Made by a program: the position numbers and the translations under genes
Source of the DNA: Breviolum minutum Mf 1.05b.01
Lineage: Eukaryota; Sar; Dinophyceae; Suessiales; Symbiodiniaceae
Reading direction: 5' to 3'
Length of the DNA: 64,000 bases
NCBI GenBank assembly: GCA_000507305.1
Contig: DF239424.1
Location: 124,001-188,000, forward strand
The notes under the pieces: model-generated
Told to the model about the DNA's origin: nothing
Databases searched by the model: none
Seen by the model: only the letters and a program-made list of their open reading frames with translations
In this document: piece after piece, positions 35,119 through 45,565 of the stretch
Layout of the letters: each line of letters starts with the position of its first letter
Position numbering within the stretch: the stretch's first letter is position 1

Positions 35119-36663
35119 ATGCTAGAAGTGATTTCTGCAGTGACTGGTAAATCAATTGCTGTATTTGAAGATGAGGAAATTGCAGATCGATCAGTAAAGG
35201 CATTAAAACAGGGCTTGGCGCAAAAGATTGGCCTCCCGCGATTCCGACAACGGATCCTCCAAGACAATTGCCCACTGGATAATGATCAAATCTTTGCAAT
35301 GCAAGTTGTACAGCTTGTGATCCTGGAGTTTCAGCCTCCTGATACGGAGCGAAGCATCATGGTGGCATGCCGGCAAAATGATGACAAACTTCTCGAGCAG
35401 CAATTGAACATCCCACGCAGTCCGAATTTTCAAGATGCAAATCACATCACACCTCTGTATGTGGCAGCCTCCAACGGAAGTCTCAAATGTGTACTTCTAC
35501 TGCTTGAAGCCGGTGCCAACAAAGACCAAGGTCGGACAGACAATGGATCAACACCTCTATGCGTTGCAGCTCACCGTGGGCATCTTGAAGTTGTCCGATT
35601 TCTGGTTGAGTCGGGTGCCAACAAAGACCAAGGCCTGACAGACACTGGAGAAACACCTCTATGCATTGCAGCTCACCGTGGGCATCTTGAAGTTGTTCGA
35701 ATTCTTGTTGAGTCCGGTGCCAACAAAGACCAGGGCAGGACAGACACTGGAGCAACACCTCTATNNNNNNNNNNNNNNNNNNNNNNNNNNNNNNNNNNNN
35801 NNNNNNNNNNNNNNNNNNNNNNNNNNNNNNNNNNNNNNNNNNNNNNNNNNNNNNNNNNNNNNNNNNNNNNNNNNNNNNNNNNNNNNNNNNNNNNNNNNNN
35901 NNNNNNNNNNNNNNNNNNNNNNNNNNNNNNNNNNNNNNNNNNNNNNNNNNNNNNNNNNNNNNNNNNNNNNNNNNNNNNNNNNNNNNNNNNNNNNNNNNNN
36001 NNNNNNNNNNNNNNNNNNNNNNNNNNNNNNNNNNNNNNNNNNNNNNNNNNNNNNNNNNNNNNNNNNNNNNNNNNNNNNNNNNNNNNNNNNNNNNNNNNNN
36101 NNNNNNNNNNNNNNNNNNNNNNNNNNNNNNNNNNNNNNNNNNNNNNNNNNNNNNNNNNNNNNNNNNNNNNNNNNNNNNNNNNNNNNNNNNNNNNNNNNNN
36201 NNNNNNNNNNNNNNNNNNNNNNNNNNNNNNNNNNNNNNNNNNNNNNNNNNNNNNNNNNNNNNNNNNNNNNNNNNNNNNNNNNNNNNNNNNNNNNNNNNNN
36301 NNNNNNNNNNNNNNNNNNNATTTCTGGTTGAGTCGGGTGCCAACAAAAACCAAGGCCGGACAGACACTGGAGCAACACCTCTTTTCATTGCTGCTCAGCA
36401 GGGGCACCTTGAAGTTGTCCAATTTCTGGTTGAGTCGGGTGCCAACAAAAACCAAGGCGAGACAGGCAACGGATCAACACCTCTTTCCATTGCTGTTCAT
36501 CAGGGGCACCTTGAAGTTGTCCAATTTCTGGTGGAGTCGGGTGCCAAGAAAGACCAATGCAAAGAACATTGGATCAAATCCTGTTTTCGTTGCTGCTCAT
36601 CAGGGGCACATTGAAGTTGTCCGATTTCTGGTTGAGTCCGGTGCCAACAAAGACCTAGCCTGA
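35119..36663 (+). CDS. Intronless ubiquitin-like + ankyrin-repeat protein (retrogene; contains assembly gap and frameshift)
   Basis: From ATG 35119 the first ~75 residues resemble a ubiquitin-like module (VKALKQGLAQKIGLPRFRQR), followed by ankyrin repeats of 33 residues, e.g. TPLCVAAHRGHLEVVRFLVE, with ESGANKDQG linkers. This architecture is very common in Symbiodiniaceae. At least four repeats precede the gap (35765-36319) and about three follow it. Repeats are nearly identical at the DNA level (99-nt units). The last repeat carries a net 2-nt deletion near 36556-36580, shifting frame; the end at 36663 is in the frame of the start only because the gap size is arbitrary. No intron in 1.5 kb, unlike all neighbours, and a spliced-leader relic lies 57 nt upstream. 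Likely role is protein-protein interaction; partner unknown. May be functional if the deletion is an assembly error. Confidence 0.8.
   Translation: MLEVISAVTGKSIAVFEDEEIADRSVKALKQGLAQKIGLPRFRQRILQDNCPLDNDQIFAMQVVQLVILEFQPPDTERSIMVACRQNDDKLLEQQLNIPRSPNFQDANHITPLYVAASNGSLKCVLLLLEAGANKDQGRTDNGSTPLCVAAHRGHLEVVRFLVESGANKDQGLTDTGETPLCIAAHRGHLEVVRILVESGANKDQGRTDTGATPLXXXXXXXXXXXXXXXXXXXXXXXXXXXXXXXXXXXXXXXXXXXXXXXXXXXXXXXXXXXXXXXXXXXXXXXXXXXXXXXXXXXXXXXXXXXXXXXXXXXXXXXXXXXXXXXXXXXXXXXXXXXXXXXXXXXXXXXXXXXXXXXXXXXXXXXXXXXXXXXXXXXXXXXXXXXXXXXXXXXXXXXXXXFWLSRVPTKTKAGQTLEQHLFSLLLSRGTLKLSNFWLSRVPTKTKARQATDQHLFPLLFIRGTLKLSNFWWSRVPRKTNAKNIGSNPVFVAAHQGHIEVVRFLVESGANKDLA
35765..36319. other. Assembly gap (555 N) inside ankyrin repeats
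   Basis: Run of N flanked on both sides by near-identical 99-nt ankyrin units, so the collapse is probably caused by the repeats. True repeat number and frame across the gap are unknown. Confidence 0.99.
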
Positions 36664-37290
36664 TCACAACAGGCAGGTTACAGAGAGGAGGAGAACTCCT
36701 GGACAAATACTGTAACTAGTTTTTTCCTTCGACACGACATGAAATCAAATGGAATGGATGAAGGTAAATGCGCGAAGGAATGAAATGAATCAAGGAAATG
36801 CAAATGAAATGACGTGTATAGACATTTAAATTCATTTTAATTAGCTACCCCATTGTGCTTTCTAGAGTACATTTGATCACTGTAGATTAACTAGCTTCAA
36901 TGCTGGCCAATTCTGCATGATGTTAGCTTTTTTCAACCTCGCAATTTCTTTCAGACCCTCAAGCTGATGGACTGGTTCCGCATGATGGTTGCGCCAACCC
37001 ACACGTTTTGAGCACTGTTGAACTCCAAAGTCTATACGTTAAGATGGTTCATCATCAACCCTATAGAAGTTTTTGATGCACAAATGATGCCAAATTGTAA
37101 GGTATTGACTATTCCTGACCTTGGCGATTGGCTATATTTGACAAAAGCAGGGTGTCGAGTCTCTTTTGTATTCGCATCAATTTTTTGGTGGGTCTGCATC
37201 ACTGGGATAGAAACTGGCTTCCCTCCCCCAGGACAAATCTACAGATTGTTTTGCCATCTGCGAAACATACCATCTTCAAAAATCAAGCAT

Positions 37291-37393
37291 TACCTTCCCC
37301 AAGTTTAACATAGCCCCTGAAAAGTCACCTTTCCAATAGGAAAGTTGTTTTCCAACCAGCATTTTTCAGGGCCTATGTCAAACTTCGCAGGCA
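37291..37393 (+). mobile_element. Family E-like element
   Basis: AAGTTTAACATAGCCCCTGA on the left against TTTTTCAGGGCCTATGTCAA on the right. Confidence 0.7.
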
Positions 37394-38001
37394 TATCATA
37401 TTTTTTCTTTGTCAAACGACATTTTTTTGGAAAAATCGATGTCTCGATTTCTGGGGGCTGAAGACGGAATAAAAACTGCCTCTGAAGGCATTTTTTTCGG
37501 GGCGATCTAGTGAAACGTCGCCAGCAAGGGGGCTTAAAATGATAGTATATAGATGTCTAAAGGGGGACATATATATATATATATAGTAAACCCAGTTATG
37601 TGATAAATTTTCCCAACTCTCCAGTTGTGGAAGTTTCTCAAGTCTGAATCGCTTTTTGAAACCTGGAGGAGATAAAGATGAGCCATCCAACCATTTCCAA
37701 GTTTGATAGGACGGTCTTAGTAAAAAAACCATTCTCTCAAGGGGACGGTTACCTTGGCCATCTATTCAAATGATATTTCAAGACGCCGAGAGAATTTTTG
37801 GGCGCATATCTTTTGGAGATCATGGAACCAAAAATGATCAAAATGCAAACTAAAAATACACCTGGCAATTCTGCTGATGACCTTTTTGGATGAAAACGTG
37901 ACCCTTTCAAAAGGTTGATATAGTGACCTCCAAATGAGGGTGAAAAGTTTGGTACGATAAAGATCGACCGACCAAAACCCGGTTTTCTCACTGCTGTTCA
38001 G

Positions 38002-38045
38002 GAGCTGTCCAAGCGGCAAAGAAGCCAGGAAAGAAAAACCCTGAG
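38002..38045 (+). CDS. Possible exon (ELSKRQRSQERK)
   Basis: After CTGTTCAG a highly charged frame; the end is unclear (a GT occurs at 38048). Confidence 0.35.
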
Positions 38046-38197
38046 GGGTTTTTGCTTTGTGGTAAGTTTGGGGTAGTGGTTCAGCATGCCAAAGTTGCTT
38101 GCTACGCCCTGGAAAACAAAACGGAACAGCTTTGGAAGGCGATTTTCCTCCTCAATTTTTAGGTTCCATGGTAAGTTTCCAGGGTGTTTACATGGTT

Positions 38198-38322
38198 CTG
38201 GGCAAACTATGGCCACAAAAAAAGCCAGTTGGTCAGCCAAATGGTTCAGGAAGTGCAGCACCCCCAAAATGACCGAAACATTTTGGTTTAGGACCGTGAA
38301 GGAACTATAGTAGTTTGCCCAG
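38198..38322 (+). mobile_element. Family H element
   Basis: CTGGGCAAACTATGGCCAC to GGAACTATAGTAGTTTGCCC (AG). Confidence 0.8.
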
Positions 38323-38342
38323 ATGCATAGCAATTAGGTTGC

Positions 38343-38451
38343 TACACTCAGGTGAATTGGCCATAGCAATGGAGCATAGACCAAATTGAAGATATGAACG
38401 TCCTATTGAAAACGGGGATTTTCGAACCAGCCACGTTAGTTTACCCCAGAG
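38343..38451 (+). mobile_element. Family B element, diverged
   Basis: TACACTCAGGTGAATTGGCC and ATAGCAATGG on the left, GTTAGTTTACCCCAGAGG on the right. Confidence 0.6.
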
Positions 38452-38918
38452 GCGTCCCCTTGTTTTGGTCATTTCTTGCGATCTAGATGGGTGGCCAATC
38501 AGCTTCCATAACTTGGCATTCATTTTGCCAACGTCCAAATTCTACAGGTTCATAGAAGATGCTTCCTTGAAACACAACAGAAATAGCTTGCAGCGAATTG
38601 ATTTTGTATGATTTTGTGCCAAGTTTCAAATGGGAAGAGTGGAAGTTCCCCCAAACAAATGGAACGTAAAAGTGGTGAGTTCCTCCAAAAAAGATTTCTC
38701 CTTCTCTTATTGGATTCTTAATGGGTCCATTTTCCTATGTTTAATTTTCAGGGCTGTAACCTGAACGGATGATGTTTTGGGGCAAAGTTCTTAGCCGTTA
38801 AAACCAGTGGGTTTTGGTAGTTGATTCGACGTCAAAGCGCCCTCAATCTGATGTCAACGCTTAGATTTTCTGAACAAAAGCTTGTAGGGTGGTAGGATCA
38901 GGCCACCAGAAATTGTGA

Positions 38919-39611
38919 TGCATTGCCTCTACAGTTTGGGTTGTCCCCGTTTCTAGGTGCCACGACGCAAGGAATGACACGGTGGCTTTGGCTTTCCAAC
39001 CACACAACCACACTCTGGCATTCTGGGCAAAACAGGCTGCCTTGTACAACGGGTATGGACACCCAACCAATGTGGAGACAATGCTCAAGATGGCTGATGC
39101 AGATGAAAACTTTGCGCATACGACAATCATGCCGATGAAGCTCCAGCACCTGGGACAAGATGGCACCGCAATGCTGAACACCCAACTACATTTCATAGTC
39201 ACAAATTCGGGAAGAACAGTTGCGTGGATACAAAGCAGTCCCAACCTAAACCGACTCATTTTCCACTGTTATTGGGCAGGGGACATCCTGCGCATATCTT
39301 CACATCTTCAACAAGGTATGACTAAAGGATGGCTTGGAAAGGATGGTAGATTTCATGATTTCTGGCCATATTTGGTTTGGCAAAGTATAGTCCGTGATTT
39401 CCCCAATTTAAAGAAGATGCGGGCATTGAAGCTGGAGTTTGATATGCAAAACAAATTCTCCCAGCTGATTGGCGAAGGAGCAGCGCGCGTGGCGACATCG
39501 TACAGAAGCCCAGATGAAAGAAACTGTGATGGGTTCCGTATCAGGGAAAAAAACAAATGGCCGTTAAGTTTGTGCAAAAAGAGTAGGATGATTCCTTCCA
39601 AAAGGTGGTGA
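38919..39611 (+). CDS. Unidentified 231-codon intronless open frame
   Basis: After an upstream stop at 38916 the frame stays open to 39611. Composition is protein-like, e.g. NGYGHPTNVETMLKMADADE, TVAWIQSSPNLNRLIFHCYW, KLEFDMQNKFSQLIGEGAAR. A GT at 39315 could end an exon, but the frame continues. The first 340 bp are open on the minus strand too (38861-39259). No inverted-repeat elements inside. No family recognised and no ATG at the beginning, so it may be a retrocopy fragment or a long exon. Confidence 0.45.
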   Translation, partial: CIASTVWVVPVSRCHDARNDTVALAFQPHNHTLAFWAKQAALYNGYGHPTNVETMLKMADADENFAHTTIMPMKLQHLGQDGTAMLNTQLHFIVTNSGRTVAWIQSSPNLNRLIFHCYWAGDILRISSHLQQGMTKGWLGKDGRFHDFWPYLVWQSIVRDFPNLKKMRALKLEFDMQNKFSQLIGEGAARVATSYRSPDERNCDGFRIREKNKWPLSLCKKSRMIPSKRW

Positions 39612-40649
39612 TTTTTCAACAGGGCTGGGGAAAAATTGTCACCGAATTGTTTTTTGATGTTTTAGATTCGTTGCAATTCATGGAGATAAATGGAGCTATC
39701 TAGGGCTACATTTCAAGGTATGATAGCAGTGGAAAATCCATCGTACGTTTCCAATTCACCCGAACACTGGCAGGCTTCCCCATTGCCAAATTGCATGGCT
39801 AGGAGGGCACCAGTATAACCATTCATAAGCCCAATGCAACTTCTTCAAGCTTATACCTTTCAGAACGACATTCCGCATTTTCCGGGTTCTGGTACAAGGT
39901 GGCCCGTTTTCTTTCCGAACTCGGCAATCCCGCCAATATATCAATTATACTCCCCACCTGATAAGCTACCTTGATAAGCTACCTTTTTTTGGTTGGAAAA
40001 TCCTCCAGATTTGTTTTTTACGGAGATTCACACATTCCTTTCCAAAGAACTCTTCTTTTTTGAGTGGTTTTGGAGGAATCTACAATATGTTCATTGGGGA
40101 AAACCTAGGTGCTGGTGAATCAAATACAACTGGTGCAAGTCCCATTTCAGACTTGATATCACCATCAAAAATCCACCAGTGGTGGAGGTATATATTTGAT
40201 TCATCACTCAAATTGCACGCCCTCGGTTTTTTCTCTTCAATTTTAGCTTTTAGTTTTTGTTGGAAATTTGCAGCTGAAATACATATTTCAACTTATCAAG
40301 TTATCTTAGGATAATTAGGATTGTGATTGATGATTAGTAGTTCAGAATCCTAAGGATGTTCCCTTTCCAGCTTCTGTTTCGTGGTGTTTGATTCTTTGAG
40401 TAGATCTAAAGACTCTTCTGACTTCCGAGTTCCAAGTATTCAAGTTCCATGGTTCCAAGGTCACGGATCGAACCTCTAAGTTCACACTGGTTCCATCGTT
40501 TGATTGAGTTTCTTTTGGTAATTTCCGATACATCTATACCCTTTAAACGGACTTGTTTACCATTGCATCATTGGCTTCAAAGGTTAGATGTTTTTGAATC
40601 AAATTATGTTATCACCATTGGATTTAGGCTAGATGAAAATGATAGATGA

Positions 40650-40746
40650 TACCCTCCAGCGAACTAACATATCCCATTTAAAACTAGCTGGGAAGATGAT
40701 TTTTCTCTTCCATAGGTGGGATTTGTGAGTTACTTCCTGGGAGGAT
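40650..40746 (+). mobile_element. Family J element (AACTAACATATCCCA arms)
   Basis: TACCCTCCAGCGAACTAACA (TATCCCAT) to GGTGGGATTTGTGAGTTACT. Confidence 0.75.
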
Positions 40747-40830
40747 ATACGTTTTCTTCCGTTGTCTCCACCCCAAATAGGTCATTTCGATTCTTTCTTC
40801 GGAGCGGAGCGTCGGAAATTTTCCCCCAAG

Positions 40831-40945
40831 GCGTCCGTCGCCATTCCACTTCTTGGCCGAGTCGCACCGCATTGGAGATGGAGGACTGTCGTTAATTGAA
40901 GCGTCCAACAAAACCTTAGGAATTGAAACAGCTACGGCCAGGCTG
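40831..40945 (+). CDS. Unidentified exon abutting an introner
   Basis: Open from the CCCCCAAG acceptor to donor GTTACC; reads FHFLAESHRIGDGGLSLIEA then SNKTLGIETATARL. The intron starts 2 nt before the family E element (40948-41061), so element end and splice donor coincide. Confidence 0.6.
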
Positions 40946-40947
40946 GT

Positions 40948-41061
40948 TACCTTCCCTGAAACTAACAGTTCGCACCTGCCAGGTTGCGCCATCCCAAAAG
41001 GAAGCGATCGTCTTCCAACAATCCAGTTTCAGGTGAGAACTGTTAGTTTTCAGGGAGGGTA
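40948..41061 (+). mobile_element. Family E element at an exon-intron junction
   Basis: TACCTTCCCTGAAACTAACA plus GTTCGCACCTG, mirrored by CAGGTGAGAACTGTTAGTTT plus TCAGGGAGGGTA. Confidence 0.9.
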
Positions 41062-42100
41062 CTTGTGACCGTAATTTTGTGTACAAGTTACCTCACCCCT
41101 GATACTTCTCAACAGGTTTCGGATAAAACCGGAATCTTATAGACTCTTTTTCATGCGCGTTGGAATGAACAACACACAGATGGGGTAGATGTGTTCTCTA
41201 GATCTTCTGTTAATATCCATGCCCGATGGTTCCAAATACTTGTGATTTTCACCTCTGGGGAAGATGAAGCTGTTTGGATCAGATTTCTCTTGTGCGCCGA
41301 AACCATCAACTAGTATCTATTTTGATGCATGTTTACGAAGAAATTCGAAAAATAGACGTAAACATAATTTTTCCAACGCACGAAAGAATCATGTTTGTTT
41401 CTGTTTTTGTTCTACTTTTGTTCGTGTTTCATGTCATAAAAACCCCAAAGGCTTTCTCAAATCTTGGCTTCAACCCAAAAAAGCAATTCCAACAACATGC
41501 CCATCGGGAAATCCATACGTGTTTTTTTCCAAACGACCTACAAGGTGGGCTCCTAGTAGTTATGAATGGAGTTGTAATTCCACTTCTAGGGATTATAACG
41601 TCAGTTACCCATTGTTAAAGCCATTTATAGAGGGCCTATAACCCCATTGATAACGATCGGCTCGGAGCCCACCTTGTGGGAGACACACCAGTTTTCGGAC
41701 TGGGCAGGATCACTTAAGCCGTGCTCACGACATTTTCAACTTCTGGTTTTTTGAGGTGCGCTAGTGATCCCTGGTTTGGATGTTTGCCTGGCAGGATTTG
41801 TTTTGGTGGAAGTTGGTTGGGGTGGTTGAAAGCCTTTAAATGGATGATGTTTTTTTTGGTGGAAAAAACCTAGAGATCAAGGCAACATTTAACGAAGAAT
41901 CGTTTGCTTGGGGATTATTTTGGGGCTAATGCGAGACCTAATGTCTTTAGGATGATGAAACTGCCCATGAAGGTTCACCAGGTTCCAGTTGCAAGCGTGC
42001 AACTGAGACAAGTGAGATGCGGGTGATATTGTTGGACTAACGATTTGACCCAGGAACCTTTTTCAGCGAAAGGTTCAGTATCCTCGAGAAAGGCATCTTC

Positions 42101-42230
42101 GATGGTTCAGAATCTAGGAAAACAACGATTATGTATAGTAATACAGAACATATGTTTTCAACAGGAGTTTAGGGATCTTGATTATATAGATCCAAACTGG
42201 TTAGCCGGATATTTGAACCATCAACAGTAT
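42101..42230 (+). mobile_element. Diverged family A element
   Basis: GATGGTTCAGAATCT and GATATTTGAACCATCAACAG remain as arms; core largely unrecognisable. Confidence 0.55.
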
Positions 42231-42569
42231 CAAGAATAGAGAAGAACATGGTGAACATATTCCAGGAATGTTTTTGGAAACATTAAGGCTAGGTTTTTTA
42301 TTAAGGTTATATCCCTACACAGCAACTGGTTAGACAAGCTGTTTAGTATATTCCAAGAGCATCCAGCTGGAACTGCTCTTGAAGGTGCCATTGTTCGGTT
42401 ATTGTTATTTTTGTTCTTCACTCTGAAATCAAAAATCAAGGAAGTAGAGTAAAACATCCACCAAAACCGAGACACCAAACAAAAAAGATATAAACCAACT
42501 TTTCTGAACCAAGTTTCATACCTTCCTACCCAACCCCCCATCTACCCGGAACACCACCACCATCCCCAG

Positions 42570-42709
42570 ATGCGTGATCGAGTGAACAGCGCCTTGCGTA
42601 ATTTCCAAAGTTCGGAGACCTTGCAACGAATCCCCGAGGTGCGATTGGAGGGAGATTTTTGGGAGTGGATCCAACGTGAGTTTCCCGAAAGGGAGGAGGA
42701 ATCAATGAG
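42570..42709 (+). CDS. Unidentified exon (polycystin-like DFWEW phrase)
   Basis: Between CATCCCCAG and donor GTATATTG it reads MRDRVNSALRNFQSSETLQR then IPEVRLEGDFWEWIQREFPE. The phrase IxxxxDFWxW followed by an acidic stretch recalls the N-terminal region of polycystin-type channels, but this is a short similarity seen by eye. Confidence 0.55.
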
Positions 42710-42720
42710 GTATATTGGCA

Positions 42721-43152
42721 TTAAAAGGTTGGGGGGGTTGCCAGAACCCTGAAAATAGACTCCCCATAAAGAACCTGATTAGCCTTCACTAGCCACTGGA
42801 TACAGTGTTTAATCAGGGCCGGATGTGTTGGTATGGTTTTTGACCGGAATGCCATGAGCTTCAACAAAAAGAGTCGGCCCGAAAAAGATTGAGTGGTCAT
42901 GGAACTTATTTGGGACTGTGGTAAGGGAACCTCAGCAAATTTCAGTTGGGTGTGTTTGAAATTTTCAGACCTCTGAATCAAGTAAAGATTGATGGGTTTG
43001 TTGAAGAAAAACTCATGCATGTTGAGTTCCCCATTCTTCAGACACGCCAGAATGGCCCATATATCGCCACACCTTTTGAGCAGGTGCGCATCGTTTTCCG
43101 TAAAATGTCCAATTTCATGATGATGCTTTGGCTGGCTGCGCAGAGTTTCCAA
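42721..43152 (-). CDS. Uncertain 143-codon minus-strand frame
   Basis: Open frame with protein-like composition (CGDIWAILACLKNGELNMHE), but the plus strand is open over the right two-thirds with exon-like content and an acceptor at 42970. Neither is recognised; strand unresolved. Confidence 0.25.
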   Translation of the reverse strand: METLRSQPKHHHEIGHFTENDAHLLKRCGDIWAILACLKNGELNMHEFFFNKPINLYLIQRSENFKHTQLKFAEVPLPQSQISSMTTQSFSGRLFLLKLMAFRSKTIPTHPALIKHCIQWLVKANQVLYGESIFRVLATPPTF

Positions 43153-43395
43153 ATTTTACCGGAAGATTGCTTCAAATCGAAAAAAAGAAATGGCCCATCC
43201 TTAAACTCTCAGGATGGCGACCATCATTTTTTCACCCTTGTTTTTTTTAATCCGGGAAACAAAAGATGTCATTTTTCGGAGAAGAAAAATGAAAGGATTC
43301 AAAAACTCAAAGAAACAAATGTTTCGGGACATTCAGGACATCAGCTTCCAAATCCCAACCCAAACCCCCCTTATGAACCCCTCCCGTTCAACCAG

Positions 43396-43495
43396 CTGAC
43401 GACAACGGCCGTTACTGTTTGCCGCAAGGAGCGTGCCATCGACATTTCGGTGGTATCGGCTCCGAAGCACATCAAACCGACGCAAGTGGATCGAG
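43396..43495 (+). CDS. Unidentified exon (VTVCRKERAIDISVVSAPKH)
   Basis: After TCAACCAG the frame reads LTTTAVTVCRKERAIDISVV then SAPKHIKPTQVD, ending before GTGTGG. Clearly GC-richer than flanks. Unknown protein. Confidence 0.5.
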
Positions 43496-43664
43496 GTGTG
43501 GATGGATCCCTCGGTTGTTTGTTGGTTGTTTGGAGGGAAAAAACGACACGGTAGACTCGACACAAAAAAAAAAAGGGCAACAAATCCAAGGTAAGAAAAA
43601 CAGAAAAGTATTGTCAGATTGACATTTTGGGCAGTTTACTAAGATTTTGGATCTATTTCCCGGG

Positions 43665-43787
43665 GGCCCGCAGGATGCCATCGTGGCAAATTAAAGGGTT
43701 TTGGTTGGGATTCCCCCCAAAGATCACCTAAACATGTAAGCCGCCGTCATCCTGGTGGTGACGAGGCAGCATCCTTGGTTGGGGTAG
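43665..43787 (+). repeat. Family I dispersed inverted repeat
   Basis: CAGGATGCCATCGTGGCAAA to CTGGTGGTGACGAGGCAGCA (TCCTTGG). Confidence 0.7.
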
Positions 43788-43845
43788 ATCCAATGTTTAA
43801 CAGCTCGCCTCTGAAAAAGGATTGTTTGAAAAGGAAAGGATCGTC

Positions 43846-43920
43846 TTCCAATGGTCATTTTGAAAAGTCATTTTGAAAAGTCATTTTGAAAGGATTTTGA
43901 AAGGATCGTCTTCCAGGGCG
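43846..43920 (+). repeat. Short tandem duplication inside an inverted repeat
   Basis: TCATTTTGAAAAG occurs three times in a row within an element whose arms are CTCGCCTCTGAAAA and CCAGGGCGAG. Confidence 0.7.
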
Positions 43921-44285
43921 AGCTGTTAAATTTCGGGTGATAATGTAATTCGTTTGTTAGTAGTTCGTTTGTTATCTTTGTGGCCTTTCAATTCCTGCCA
44001 AAATAAATGTGTTTAGCCGACCAGTCGGTGAGTGAAGTTTCTGTGTGTTGCCAGGGTCGAAACTCCTCATATCGGGGACAAGTCATCCCACCTTTAGGAT
44101 TAACATATACACACATATTTGTATATATATATATATACATGTTGTATACATATGCATGTATTTAAACCCCTTTCTATGAGGTTCATGACCATCCCTACCA
44201 CATAAAAATCCAAAAATGGAAGTTTTAGACCGATCATCGCACATTTCGGGGTTCATTGGAATTGTTTGTTGGAATCTTTTTTGGA

Positions 44286-44403
44286 TCATTCGGAAATTCA
44301 GGGTAACCCCCCAATGCCACCCCAGGAAATAAGGCCTCTTTTTTCGGGATCATTAGCCACCATGATTTGTTAGTAAGGCCTTATTTTTCTAGATAATGGG
44401 TGT
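44286..44403 (+). repeat. Family M dispersed repeat
   Basis: Contains AATAAGGCC and AAGGCCTTATTT around CACCATGATT; related to 58895-59031. Confidence 0.6.
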
Positions 44404-44628
44404 CATCCCTACCCCGAATCCGGAAAACAGGGTTCATCTGAAGATTTATAGAATGGAAGTTCCATTTGATGCATGAGAAAACAATAGTTGTTGGTTCCCT
44501 TTTTTGCATCAAGTTGATTACCCTTATCCCCCTTCCAAGCCCCGCCTCTTCTGGTCCAGGCTCGAGATGTGAGAAATTTGTCTAAAAAGTGCTGTGGGTT
44601 TTTTATGTCAGTTAAAGGAAAAAGGCAG

Positions 44629-44703
44629 ACATGCAAACTTGAAAGTGGCTAAAGTTGCAACGAAACAAATGTGGCTGGAAACTGCGATGGTTTCGGCCAA
44701 AGA
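44629..44703 (+). CDS. Unidentified exon (KVAKVATKQMWLETAMVSAK)
   Basis: After AAGGCAG the frame is helical and coding-like; probable GA donor GAGATATG near 44701-44704. Confidence 0.45.
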
Positions 44704-45309
44704 GATATGATTGATATGCCTAATTCGGCGCTGGCCAAGAAGCAAAGAGCGAAAGCCAGATGCATTTTTCACTCTAGTGGTGAAGGGTACTTAGGTGTTG
44801 CCCTCCCTTCATTCTGCAAGAGAAAAATCCTAAGCATTCATCTTCTCGTAGGAGATGCTGTTGGCTTCATTTCGGGTTAAACAGTTGGGGGATGGTTTTA
44901 AAACACTGCTCAACATTTGGGGTGCTGATTTGCCTAAAAGAATGGGGATTTCCAGATATTTCTGTTGGAAAATGAAAGCCTACTCTTCGTTATAGGGATT
45001 CTGAAATCAGCCCCCTTGAAAATGGGAATCGCAACCAAATCGACAGCAATTTCAACCCAAAAAATTGCGAGATGTAAGGAACATGAGCTGCTTCTTGTTG
45101 GGAGGGTACACGAATCACAACAACGCAAAACCTTCTGCATCGCGAAGTATTGAGCTGCTTGGGGAAAAGATGTCGGAGTTGTTTGGGTTGCATATCATGG
45201 TACTGTTTATTTCTCAAACATTTTTGAATTTCCATTCCCCCATTGTTGTGATTTTTTTTTTTGCGGGTTCAAATCCCCATTTTCCAAAATCCGTTTCCTT
45301 CCCGTCTAG

Positions 45310-45440
45310 GTGAAGTTTTAGTAGGTACAGAAGAGATGAACCGAGATTTCATGGGAAAAAGTACCACTCAAAAGCTATACTTAAAACCCTCACCTGGACT
45401 TTTGGACTCCCCCCAACCATCGGACCAAAAGTTTCGGCAG
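45310..45440 (+). CDS. Unidentified exon abutting an introner
   Basis: After CCGTCTAG reads GEVLVGTEEMNRDFMGKSTT then QKLYLKPSPGLLDSPQPSDQ. A GA donor at about 45440 is followed directly by a family E element, the same arrangement as at 40945. Confidence 0.5.
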
Positions 45441-45441
45441 A

Positions 45442-45565
45442 TCACCCTCCCTGAAAACGAACATTTTGGCCGCCTGAACATTGATGGGTCGGAAAAGATG
45501 ATTCATTTCCTGTTCAAAATGGTCCCTTTTTCAGGGGACAAACTCGTGAATTTTCAGGGGTGGTA
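45442..45565 (+). mobile_element. Family E element at an exon-intron junction
   Basis: TCACCCTCCCTGAAAACGAA to CGTGAATTTTCAGGGGTGGTA. Confidence 0.7.

Noticed and set aside
41274-41618. 114-codon frame with a hydrophobic stretch (FVSVFVLLLFVFHV)
   Set aside because: T-rich intron sequence translates as hydrophobic; no splice sites or family support.
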